The notes under the pieces are model-generated. The model did no database searches. It was not told the DNA's origin and saw only the letters and a list, made by a program, of their open reading frames with translations. Source: Polytrichum commune (Eukaryota > Streptophyta > Polytrichopsida > Polytrichales > Polytrichaceae). Taken from it: DNA of 64,000 nucleotides. The stretch covers positions 48,942,758 to 49,006,757 of the forward strand of contig OX485805.1 in NCBI GenBank assembly GCA_950295325.1, read 5' to 3'. This document shows, in pieces, positions 54,971 through 64,000 of the stretch; position 1 is the stretch's first letter, and every line of letters begins with the position of its first letter. The translations under genes and the position numbers were made by a program.

Positions 54971-56854
54971 ATATAAGAAAATGGCAATGTCAAAGATGAA
55001 ATGAAGAATAAAACCTGAAGTTATACAATTATAGACGCACCAACTCTATGAAGCCACCCCATTGTCGAAAGTGGAAGTGCTAGAAGGTTAGCCAGAGTTG
55101 AAGGTGTTTGAGACCGTCCTCAGAGGTGCAGTTAAACAAAGCCCACCAAGCCTTGATAGCAAGGTACCTCGTCTCTGCCTCTAGCATAGAGGAGGCATCG
55201 TGATACTTGCCCTCCAATTTGCAGAGGCACAGTCCCCACCTCCTCCTCGTACTCGCCTTTTCAACAAATTTGTCTTGGATTTCCTAAATGTTGAGGCCAA
55301 GTTTGGCGATGATAGTAATAGAGATAGTAATCCTAGCCATTGATTACACCTTGTGTGTTTGGAGATTCGAGCTTCATGCTTTGTTTTTATTTGGACTTCC
55401 ATATGAGCTCTTTTGTTTTATTTACATCAGTTTTTTGCAAATCCATCGTTCTACTTGTACTTTATTTTATGTTGTTTTTTTATTCTGTTTGTTGACGTAA
55501 GCCCTAATTTAATGCTAAATCATTTAGAAACTATACTACAAGATCATTCATAAGAAGTACATTCTTTCACACCTTTACATTCTATTTGTTGCATGGTTTA
55601 GATATAGTTATCATCTCCACAAAATTGGGAAATCTTTTCAACAAATTGAGCTCAAAAAATTTCCAAAATTCCATGGTCATAGGCACTCCTTCTATCAAAA
55701 TATGCCATCACAATTCAAATTATTCGCTCTCCAAACTCCACTCTCCGCTCCACGCTCACACTACTAAGTTTCCAGCATGTTGAACATTCTCTTGAGCTTT
55801 GATACTACAAAGTCCTTTAACATGGTTATTCAAATGAACAAGATCCCCTAACTCCTATAACCATCATCGATGCATGCTTATAATTACCCAGGATCACTCT
55901 TGTGCGTCACTTCTTGTCATTGGTGGCCTAACATGAGAGTTCAACGAAAGCAAAGTGATTTTCTACAATTAAGATCATCATCATCATCACAAATGCCCAC
56001 GAAGGACGATCCACATCATAGCAATATTGTTTGATCATTTTACACGGTAAAAAAATCATCCTTACAAGCATCCTTGCAATCATTGATCCTCCCCTACTGT
56101 TGTGGCTACTCCACCACATTCCTCCTCACCACAAATAATTTCAAGCTAATCTCCAAACCTCCATCCAAAAACTAACAGAGCAAACTCAGGAGCTAGTCAT
56201 ACAACTACCCATTTGAACCTAGTACTAGATTCCAACCCAAACAGGAGAGCCTTGAATTCGGAAACTCCTGAAGGTAATTCCCGATTTCAATCCTTGCATT
56301 AGCAACTGAGCATTTAGGCTCGTGGTTATCCAACTCCTGCATGCCTGCCTGCTTGCCCATCTGTCCCCTACTAATGTGAAGCAGATGAGATCGGAAGCCA
56401 TCGATTCAGTGTGTCTTAATGGCAGCCAAAACAAATCAATCTAACATATTTCTCGGTGTTGAGGTGTGTGGTGATGGAGATGAAGCAAATGATGGATCTG
56501 GAGGATAGGGGCATCCAAGGGGAGTCTCAGGGATTACAAGTTCAAGGATGGAGGTGGTAGCGAGGAAGCAAACGAAGGGACTCTTGGCCGAAAAATCTCC
56601 GTTAAACAAGGACGAATGAAATTTGATTGATCAATTTTCATATGAACAATGCTTGATGGGCAAATTGTATTGAGGATTTCAATTGATATCGTCATTTTCA
56701 ATTTGGGGTTGCGTTTTGAAGGGTTGTTTTGAGAGAGGTATGTTTTGAAGGGCCAAATCGCATTTTGAAGGGCATTGAGGACTTCAATTTAGAATGTTGG
56801 TATGTGCCAACTAGTTGCACCCTAAACTCCGTAATATCAACCTCCATAATGTCA
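54971..56854. other. Region between solo LTRs 2 and 3 with a small minus-strand protein relic
   Basis: On the minus strand, about 55288-55080, a clean 67-residue frame reads EIQDKFVEKASTRRRWGLCL, then KLEGKYHDASSMLEAETRYL and AIKAWWALFNCTSEDGLKHL before a stop. It is helical and amphipathic and may be a gag or host-protein fragment, but it is not recognised. The rest is AT-rich without structure. Confidence 0.35.
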
Positions 56855-57189
56855 CTCACTATGAGCCCAAAATGAGTGCTCATATTTGTTTTATGTTTAG
56901 AATTTAATTAGAATTGCAATTGGAGTGTTATTGAAACAATCAAAAGTATAAAAAGAGTGAGGCTTGGTGTGGATTTATGTTTAGGCCTTAAGCGATTTTG
57001 TGTGGTGAATTAGAAGCTTAGTGACATTAGGGAGTGTTTTGATTAGAGGAGTAGTGCTTGATGAGGCAAGGGGAAGTGCCTTTGATTTAAATGTTTGAAT
57101 TAGAACATGTTCTTGTTGGTTTAGGGGGTGAGGGTTTAGTGGATAGGATAAGGTCCTACTAAGTAGGAGAGGATTAGAAGGTTGTGGTC

Positions 57190-57299
57190 TTGGGTGCACC
57201 TTCCTTCACTCCTATCCTCTCACCCTCCTCCTCTCTCTCCCTCATTTCATTTCTCTCTTCTCTTCCTCTTCCTCCTCCTCTCTTCAATTTTTTTTTTTT

Positions 57300-57341
<42 letters not shown>

Positions 57342-57342
57342 A
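57190..57342. repeat. Pyrimidine tract and (CT)n microsatellite in solo LTR 3
   Basis: TCCTCCTCTCTC runs pass into T18 and about 16 CT units. This is the longest of the equivalent tracts in the LTR family. Confidence 0.92.
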
Positions 57343-57479
57343 GGAAGTTGAGCTCTTAGAGCTCGGGAAAAAATGTGGAATTAGGTAGGGGACTTAGTGG
57401 GATTAGTGGAATTAGGTAGGTGAATTAGGGGGAGGCCTTGGAGAAGCTCTCTTTTGTTCATTTTCTGGTTTTTGTGGTT

Positions 57480-57730
57480 GAAGGTGGAGAAGCTTAGTTA
57501 GAAGTAGCCGCAGCTAAGGAGCTGGGTTTATTTAATTAGAAGTAAGGAGCTGGGTTTATGAAGGAGTTGGGTTTATTTAGTTAGAAGTAGGTAGCTGGGT
57601 TTATGAAGGAGTTGGGTTTATGAAGGAGCTGGGTTTATTTAGTTAGAAGTAAGGAACTGGGTTTATGAAGGAGCTGGGCTTATTTAGTTAGAAGTAGCCG
57701 CAGCTAAGAGCTGGGTTTATTAGTTAATTA
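57480..57730. repeat. Minisatellite in solo LTR 3
   Basis: Units built on GAAGGAGCTGGGTTTAT and TTAGTTAGAAGTAAGGAG (17-37 bases) repeat about eight times. The sequence is unrelated to the minisatellites of LTRs 1 and 2 but at the same relative position. Confidence 0.85.
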
Positions 57731-58390
57731 GTGCCTACTAGCCTAAGTAGCCTCCCAGTTAATTAGTCTTTGGTTAGTTCAAGCTACACCCTACCTTAGA
57801 TTGTTGGTTAAGTGTGTGGCTACATGGTGGCATTAAGATACAAAGTTGGTGCTAAGCTACGGGGTTGACATTAAACGTGGAGTTGACACTAAGTTGCGGA
57901 GCGGGCATCAAGTGCGGGGTTGCTATCAAGCTGAGGAGTTGGCCATTAATTCATGGATTCAACAAGTGAAAGTTTTGCTAAGACCAAAAGCTCAAGAGGA
58001 ATATCGGCAAGGGCATGTGTGGCAAAGACTATGACTTGGGAGCTTGAGTCGGCTAAGGGAGTAATCATACACGATACTAGTGGTATCGAGGCATCATTGT
58101 CTCAAGCAAAGTGTGAAGCTAAGAAATTTTCAAAATAAATGAAAATCATTAAAAAGGAGGAGTAGTGAGCTAGTCGCTCTCACATGGAGAGTGGAACACG
58201 CTCTAAAAGGTGAGTAGGAGGAAGGGTGCTTGTGAACTCTTGGAAGAAGTTAATAAAGACTAGCACGACTAGTGCATTGATGGAGAGGTGAAGTTGAAAT
58301 TCATGTTTCTACGATTCTCGACATAAGACATGTGATTCTCAAACCCATACCCGGACTAAGACGCTTAAGGGTGGTGGATTTGGCCTCACA

Positions 58391-58745
58391 CTCACTCTCT
58401 AACATCCCAAAACCTTAGGGAACATATATTCTTAGTTCAAATCTCATTCCTTATTGTCACATTTCTCTCCCTTGTGTCACAGGTTTTGCCATTAATGCAA
58501 ACCATCAAAGAAGTCAACCCACACCCTTGCATTGTGCCATGTATCAATTGTACCATATGCTTTGTGTATGTGTGCAACTTTGGAAGATTATTTGTGTCCC
58601 ATCTTTGAAGTCATCAATTTCAACATTACAATGTTGCACGTTGTTTTATTCCTTAATGTCACATCCTACATTAATTCTCTATTGTCATGCATTCATGTTA
58701 ACACTACAAAACTCCGTATTATCATGTGCACTTTGGTTGCCATAC
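58391..58745 (+). repeat. Dispersed repeat, copy 2 (related to 1926-2140)
   Basis: Its blocks AACATCCCAAAACC, TTAGGGAACATAT, ATGTTAACACTACA and ATCATGTGCACTTTGG are in the same order as in copy 1. It starts exactly at the CTCAC duplication of solo LTR 3, so the LTR inserted at or in this repeat. Confidence 0.65.
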
Positions 58746-59600
58746 TATTACAGTGTTCTATCATCCTTTCAAATCTAGGCCCACCTACTAACCTCTCCAT
58801 CTTCGAAAAGCGGTCCTCAAAACCTTTGGTGACCGGCACTTGTAGATCAAAGATTCTTAGTGGACGCATGGAAGTCTAGCGATTGTGTCCATGGGCCACC
58901 ACATTCTAGCATACCACTAGAATGTTGTTGGATGGAGGCATGCTCTCAAATACATGTGAACACCGCCGACCCACTATTTTCTAGAATCTAGTGGGCGAGC
59001 GGCCTACATGGAAACTATCCCTAAGTACTCTTTTTAGGGGCACATTGGAGCTGCTAGCCTCGTATATTCTGGTTGGGTCTAGAGCTCATGCCTTTTGGGC
59101 AGGCCTTAGCCAACTGAGCCATGACACCATCATGGGGTAAAGGGGGGGGGGGGTCCAAGGCAAGGGCCCACGATCCAGCGCCCCCGGGAAATCTTGCAAA
59201 AAAGAAAACTTTTTTTTTTATAAATCTTGACCAATAGTTGTTTTTCGTCCCACCTTAATTTTTAATTTTAAAAAAAAGCCCTTGCATACTTGAAGGTTGT
59301 TTGCCCCCAAATCCCATACTAAGTGCACTTCACCTTGAAGGCCCAAAATTCAATATATATGTTCCCTTCCCCTTACTAAATAAGTAATTGACTAGGATTT
59401 CATTACCAAAGTGAAACCAAAAGCATGTAAATGATAGTTAATAAAGCATGTAATGAACTTGGAAGTAAAATTTTTACAAAATCCTCATTAGCATTGAGGT
59501 TATAATGTATGTCACTTACCATTTGAAAGGGTATTTTGTCATTCTCAAATGAAACTTATATTTGTGTGCTATTTTTAGTTTGTTTAGTTTATAATACCTT
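58746..59600. other. Unassigned DNA including a SINE-like head
   Basis: A G12 run (59143-59154) and A/T runs lie here. Only the pol III-like box listed separately is structured. Confidence 0.4.
59060..59135 (-). repeat. tRNA-like SINE head on minus strand
   Basis: TGGCTCAGTTGG (59121-59110) is a perfect pol III A box. About 35 bases downstream, GAGCTCTAGACCC is a degraded B box. No tRNA cloverleaf can be drawn with confidence. The tail and target duplication are not evident. Confidence 0.45.
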
Positions 59601-59659
59601 AGTTAATGCCTTCTACTTTCACAAGTATTCATATGTATTTGAACTTATTAAGCTTGATT

Positions 59660-60170
59660 AAGGTTGTAATAAATAGCACACGTCCATTTTCAACTCCTAT
59701 CCAAGATGGTGGTTTTGCAAGGCTTAAATCCTTCGTTTTTTATTGGAGTTGGAAACAAATCGTTTTAGCCAATAAAAGACGGACCAAATTTGAAATATAG
59801 CTCCCCAAAGTTAGGCACATATCAAGGTCAAGATTCTTTTACCTTGGCTTATTGAACTCTATTAAAAAATGCTAGTTTCAAAACGGAGTACAATGGCCAA
59901 GGTTAAAAAAAACACTTTGGTGTAAGGTGACATGTGAATAATCTTGAGGACCTTGGTTTCAAGCTTGGCTCTTCTTCGTTAGGTTTAAACCATCCGTTTT
60001 CAACTTTGATCGATAATGGATGTTTTGAGCCTTACAAAACTGCCATCTTGGTTCGGAGTTGAAAACATATGATTCTACCCAATAAAAGAGGGACCAACCT
60101 TGAAACCAGGCTCCTCAAGACGAGGCACATGCCAAGGCCAAAATTCTTTTACCTTGGCCCACGAGAATTT
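59660..60170 (+). repeat. Local direct duplication, offset about 312 bp
   Basis: CCAATAAAAGACGGACCAA followed by GGCACATATCAAGGTCAAGATTC (59769-59840) recurs as CCAATAAAAGAGGGACCAA and GGCACATGCCAAGGCCAAAATTC (60081-60150). Both end in TTTTACCTTGGC. The preceding blocks (CATTTTCAACTC, GATGGTGGTTTTG) also match. No coding is seen. Confidence 0.8.
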
Positions 60171-60369
60171 GTTTTGAAACCAATATTTTCAAATGTGTGT
60201 GGCCTCCACATGATCAAAGTAGTACATTTACCATGATCCTAAACTATTTGGACAAAGATGGTGGACTTCAAGGCCTGGTGATTAGCCTACAACCGAAGCC
60301 CACTACAACATTTACGGTATTTAGTTTCATGTATTGTTTGGAGTTATGCACTGCTATAACTAAATCTGA

Positions 60370-60500
60370 TTGTGAATGCACGTTCTTACCAAGTAAAGAT
60401 GTTAATACTCTATAATGTCCAGGCAACAAATCTAACCTTTGTTGGTAAAATACGAACCCTAATAGTTATAGTATTGCATAATACGACATAATAAGTGGCA
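60370..60500 (-). repeat. Relative of the 62431 MITE, reversed
   Basis: Reverse complemented, it reads TTACCAACAAAGGTTAGA, then TTGGACATTATAGAG-like and ACATCTTTACTTGGTAA, matching 62488-62555. Its TIRs are too decayed to set ends. Confidence 0.6.
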
Positions 60501-60885
60501 CTAATGTGCATGCCTTCCACAGGTAAGCAGTTCCAAGGGACGGAGCATATAGCACTCCTGAACATTAACTCATTTTGCTATGCAACTCACAGGGACCAGT
60601 GCAATCTGCTGCTGAATGCTCAATCAAACCAAACACTAGAATTTGAGAATCTAGTGCTGATGTGTGCAATTAGGTTGCAACTTGCCTCTTTACCCATGCA
60701 AATTACCCCTGGTCAAAATCAGATTACAAAAACTTACGACTTCATTTGTTCATTTATATAGCAACCACAAAAGAAGAAGAAGAAGGAAAAAAAAAACAAC
60801 AAAACAACAAAAGAAAATTGTGTATTTTGTTACTGCATTATTAAATGTTCAAAATAGTGTGGGGAGATTGCACATATTAGTGTAG
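60501..60885. other. Unassigned DNA
   Basis: An 88-codon + frame (60495-60761) and an A-rich tract at 60775-60800 are present. No motif. Confidence 0.4.
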
Positions 60886-60890
60886 CCATG

Positions 60891-61918
60891 TGTGAGCCCA
60901 AAACGGTGCCCACATGTGTGTTTAACATCAAATGTTATTGGGAATTGTTCTTTTTATTGTGATTACTTTTTAAAAAACTAAAAAGAGTGTAACCCGTGGG
61001 TTTGGTGTGTTTTTGTGTTAACAAGGGATTTACGTCACTTGTGTGTTGAGAGAGGGTTAGTGTTAATTAGATTTAGTTAAAAGGATTGTAGTTAGTACTT
61101 TTGTTATTAGGAAGGGGAATGGGAGCTTGAGGCTTAAAGTTGGGTTATGTGCCCGAATAGGGCTTAGAGGCTGCCCACATTGGGACCGGGGGCTGGTGGA
61201 ATTGGGTGGTAGTTTTGTTAGAATGGGGGAGGTAGGCCTTACAATTCGGGCAACGCTGGATCTTCGGAGGGATCACTGCGAGGCATCCAGGAGCGGCTCT
61301 CACCACAGATTCTCTCTCTCTCAAATTCGGAGGAGGAGGGGGCCGACTGCCGGGAGACAGAGGGGGTAGAGTCTGAATGCCGAAGCAGCTGAATGTGTGA
61401 AGGCTACGAAGTAGCTGAATGTTGAAGGTTGTGAAGCAGGCCGAAGGCAAGGCCGAGCTGGCTGAATGCAGGGTCGCCGAACCAGTGAGGACAACTCAAT
61501 ACCAAGCCTGGAGTACCGAGAAGGAGGGGCAGAGATTTAACGGGGGGAATTGCTAGGAGAATTTAGGCTAAGTTAGATTGTAGGCTAGTTAAGTGGGCTT
61601 AATATGGAGTGTTAAACTAGAGAATTATCTCAATTAGGGAGTGAAGGCCACAAGGTGTTAGAAGGTGGAATTAGGGGAGGTTGAACTTGCAGTCGAGTTG
61701 TGTGGGTTTGAATTAGAGTGTGCTAATAGTGCTATCATAGAGAAGAGTGTTCTTTAACACTTGTAATCTTATCGTGGAATGAATTGGTGTGCCAAGATTG
61801 ATGTGGAATGTAAGGGAGTTTAATGACGTAAAAAGAATTGGAGTTATGTGAACATGAATGTGATCCCCATGCCCTCACCCGGACTAGGACGCATAAGGGT
61901 GGGTGGTTTGGCCTCACA
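60891..61918 (+). mobile_element. Solo LTR 4
   Basis: It starts TGTGAGCCCAAAACGG and ends GGTTTGGCCTCACA. CCATG flanks it exactly (60886-60890, 61919-61923). At 1,028 bp it is the shortest and most diverged in its 5' half but shares the 3' 200 bases (GAGAAGAGTGTTCTTTAACAC, ACCCGGACTAGGACGC). It keeps the canonical TG start. A short imperfect repeat of GAAGCAGCTGAATGTGTGAA lies at 61380-61470, at the minisatellite position of the other copies. Confidence 0.92.
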
Positions 61919-61923
61919 CCATG

Positions 61924-62430
61924 GACACGTGTAGATTCTTATAGGCCACCCACACATACGGGTGGTGGGCAACAATGAACAGGCGAACTCCGTTCACTGC
62001 CACTAGTAAGTGTGAGCAGAAATTCTCTTGTTGGGAGCAAAATGGCAGCATACTAAAAGCAAAACCAATGGACGGCTATAATGATCATTCATTACATCCA
62101 GTCAATGTTGCTGGTGAAAAGCTTATGTAAAGTGGACCCATGCTGGTGGGAGGCGTCCACTGGTCCTTCCACCAACAGGTGTGGGCAGGCTATTAGTGAA
62201 TTGATCAGTGATTCAGTTGACATGATTGTCATCATGAAGGGAACTGCTCAATCAGTCAGACACAATTGGAGGCTGTAGTGACATTTGTCGAGTGTGCACG
62301 AACTACTGTTTGATAGTAGCTTGACATTTTTTTTGGATGTATTAGAGACTTTTGGGCTGTCTCTGTAGTGAATAGGGTATTTGGTCCCCTTCAAATGTTC
62401 TTTGTAAAGATCGCGTAATATATTGTATTT
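61924..62430. other. Unassigned DNA
   Basis: Short ORFs only; no structure recognised. Confidence 0.5.
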
Positions 62431-62607
62431 TGTCACTTACTATTTGAAATTACACAACGCTATAACAGTTTACTCTACATCTCATTTCTTACCAACAAAG
62501 GTCGAACTGGTTGTTTGGACATTATAGAACATTTACATCTTTATTTGGTAAAAATACACTAATATTAGAAAGATGTAGGAGTGTGTAACTCCGAATAGTA
62601 AGTGACA
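62431..62607. mobile_element. MITE (177 bp)
   Basis: TGTCACTTACTATTTG then TTACACA at the left is inverted at the right (TGTGTAA, CGAATAGTAAGTGACA). Flanking TATTT/AAATA may extend the TIR, and no clear target duplication is seen. It is related to 60370-60500. A single TIR-like GTCACTTACCATTTGAAA also occurs at 59511. Confidence 0.8.
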
Positions 62608-63930
62608 CTAAATAACATACGTAGTGTATCTTCCTTTCTCATGAGCTCGTCAACATTTACTACCAATTTATGTTGGCCCCCTTTGATTCATTAGCACCAT
62701 GATCCTTCTCGGACTGATGGCAGAGAAGGAAAAAAATTAAAGAGAATCCTCCAATCACATGGTTTTAGTGTAATCTTTTGATTCCACATGCGGGTTCAAG
62801 TTCATTAGCAAGTGGCATTCCCTCCATGTCATTCACATGGATAAATGAACTGAAAATTAGTAGGAGATTGTTATGTTTTGTGTGAGTCTACTTCTATTGC
62901 CCCTATCAATAAATAAATCCACTAGGCCTATTTTGAAATCTCTCTATTGGCTTGAATGCATGTATTTAAATTGACTTGACCATGACTAACAACTGTGATA
63001 CATCTAAATTTTATGAAAGATGTGTGAATCCTAAGTGATGACTTGAAGTTTATGTTGCTGAAATATGATGAAAAAAATCAAATATCTATTTTTTGAAGTT
63101 AATTATATAAAAATATACATTAAGCAATGAAATACAATACAAAAACTCCTATAATATTTATCATTACCAACTTTGCATATTTCATTGAAGGATCTTATCA
63201 TAAAACCTCATCGTAGAATCCCATGAATATGTTGTAATTTTTGACTTGGACTTAGTTCACTTTCACTGAAATATGTGTTACAACACTTAGCTCATGGATT
63301 TTGTAACACATTGTGTTGGGGGAATCTTGAATGGAGGTTATAAATATGACATAGTTAAGCGACCCTCTCCCGAGGAGATATCTAAGAAACGCGGTTCATT
63401 CATGGAATTTTACACCTCTACACAAAAGGGTGACTCCCCATTTGTGTATGTTGATTGACAAAACCTTGCCATTGCAAATGGCAATCTCCAAAAGAAAAAG
63501 AAGAACAAAGGCACGGAAATGGTGATTTTTCTTGCCAGTAATTTTTCCATTATAGTTTTGAGACAAACAAATATTTGAATAAACATAATTTGCCAAAAAA
63601 AAATTACATGGTCACTGAGAACCAAAATAGAAAGCGATGTACCCTTAATGTAACTCTCTAGAGTGCACGTGGTACTAACAATATTTTTAAAATGGATGAA
63701 ATGGACATATCATAGACTCATAGTATTATTAAAATATAGGGAATGAGTGTCACACACTATGCAAGTAATGCCATGAATAGGAATCTTACTAGGATGATGA
63801 CCACTACTTTGTCTACTAGTGTATTGAAGTTATCCTCAAAAGATTAGAAGAGAGCTCAGGGGTGAAACATAAGTAAAAAATCTTGAGTTTCAATGTATTT
63901 CTATTCTCGTATGTATATAGCAACTAGATT
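62608..63930. other. Unassigned AT-rich DNA
   Basis: No gene or element was recognised. Minus frames at 63396-63625 span an A-run and lack motifs. Confidence 0.5.
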
Positions 63931-63934
63931 GTCT

Positions 63935-64000
63935 CTCATAATATTATTCAGATCCATAACAATGTTATGTGGGACTGACAGTATTCCATGGAAATTTTTC
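63935..64000 (+). mobile_element. Partial MITE related to 16430-16546, cut by window end
   Basis: CATAATATTATTCAGATCC followed by a CATAACAATGTTATGTGGGAC block and TGACAGTATTCCA aligns with the left 70 bases of the 117-bp MITE (CATAACATTATAAAGATCC, GTGGGACTGACGGTATTCCA). The right end lies outside the window. Confidence 0.7.

Larger units (their letters stand above)
56860..58390 (+). mobile_element. Solo LTR 3
   Basis: It starts TATGAGCCCAAAATGAG and ends GGATTTGGCCTCACA. CTCAC flanks it (56855-56859, 58391-58395). The first 470 bases match LTRs 1 and 2 closely (RTAAAAAGAGTGAG, GGATAAGGTCCTACTAAG). The middle holds a large pyrimidine tract and its own minisatellite. The end (ACCCGGACTAAGACGCTTAA) matches all copies. 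Confidence 0.92.

Noticed and set aside
21480-62160. Possible shared element between 21490-21620 and 61990-62160
   Set aside because: A few short words (CATTGGATGTAA, AAGTGTG) recur, but no consistent order or terminal repeat could be aligned.

Overview
The window looks like repeat-dense nuclear DNA of a land plant with a large, transposon-rich genome. The evidence is plant-type PIF/Harbinger, hAT and pogo-like transposase relics, clustered solo LTRs, many small TIR elements (MITEs), and splice-site-like junctions in short exon-like stretches. No intact host gene could be recognised, and there are no rRNA genes, convincing tRNA genes, CRISPR arrays or prokaryotic operon structure. The retroelement content (an RNase H-bearing LINE that appears to carry two endonucleases, and a pogo-like transposase) fits a non-angiosperm plant (fern, lycophyte, bryophyte or gymnosperm) at least as well as a flowering plant. 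That placement is inference.

Layout. 1-2520: short palindromic and tandem repeats, a dispersed repeat and a CpG-rich patch. 5085-10669: two related hAT derivatives in opposite orientation with exact 8-bp target duplications, one carrying a nested Harbinger-type MITE. 10681-14785: a decayed two-gene PIF/Harbinger transposon (transposase on +, Myb/SANT partner on -). 14786-25385: mostly unassignable AT-rich DNA with small TIR elements and one 15-bp-TSD retroposon. 25386-31537: an element with the same terminal sequence as the Harbinger element, but containing a broken pogo-like transposase and a nested Tourist-like MITE with a 72-bp minisatellite. 31560-37890: a more GC-rich region with a roughly 1-kb duplicated exon-like block and a coiled-coil reading frame; it may be an eroded host gene.

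38757-61918: four solo LTRs of one family, all on the + strand, each with its own 5-bp target duplication (ACCCA, AAGCA, CTCAC, CCATG). The second LTR (41735-54965) is split by an 11.9-kb LINE inserted on the minus strand (42750-54676, 13-bp TSD). This LINE is the most notable item. Its ORF1 has tandem RRM-like folds. Its ORF2 shows, in order, a hydrophobic leader, a 2A-like ribosome-skipping motif, an APE endonuclease, a reverse transcriptase, an uncharacterised domain resembling PCIF1-type methyltransferases, RNase H, a CCHC knuckle and an R2-type (PD-(D/E)XK) endonuclease. The dual-endonuclease layout recalls the Dualen/RandI clade. The copy carries stops and frameshifts, so it is dead but close enough to full length to be read.

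58391-64000 holds further dispersed repeats, a tRNA-like SINE head and MITEs. Most reading frames in the window are chance frames inside these repeats.
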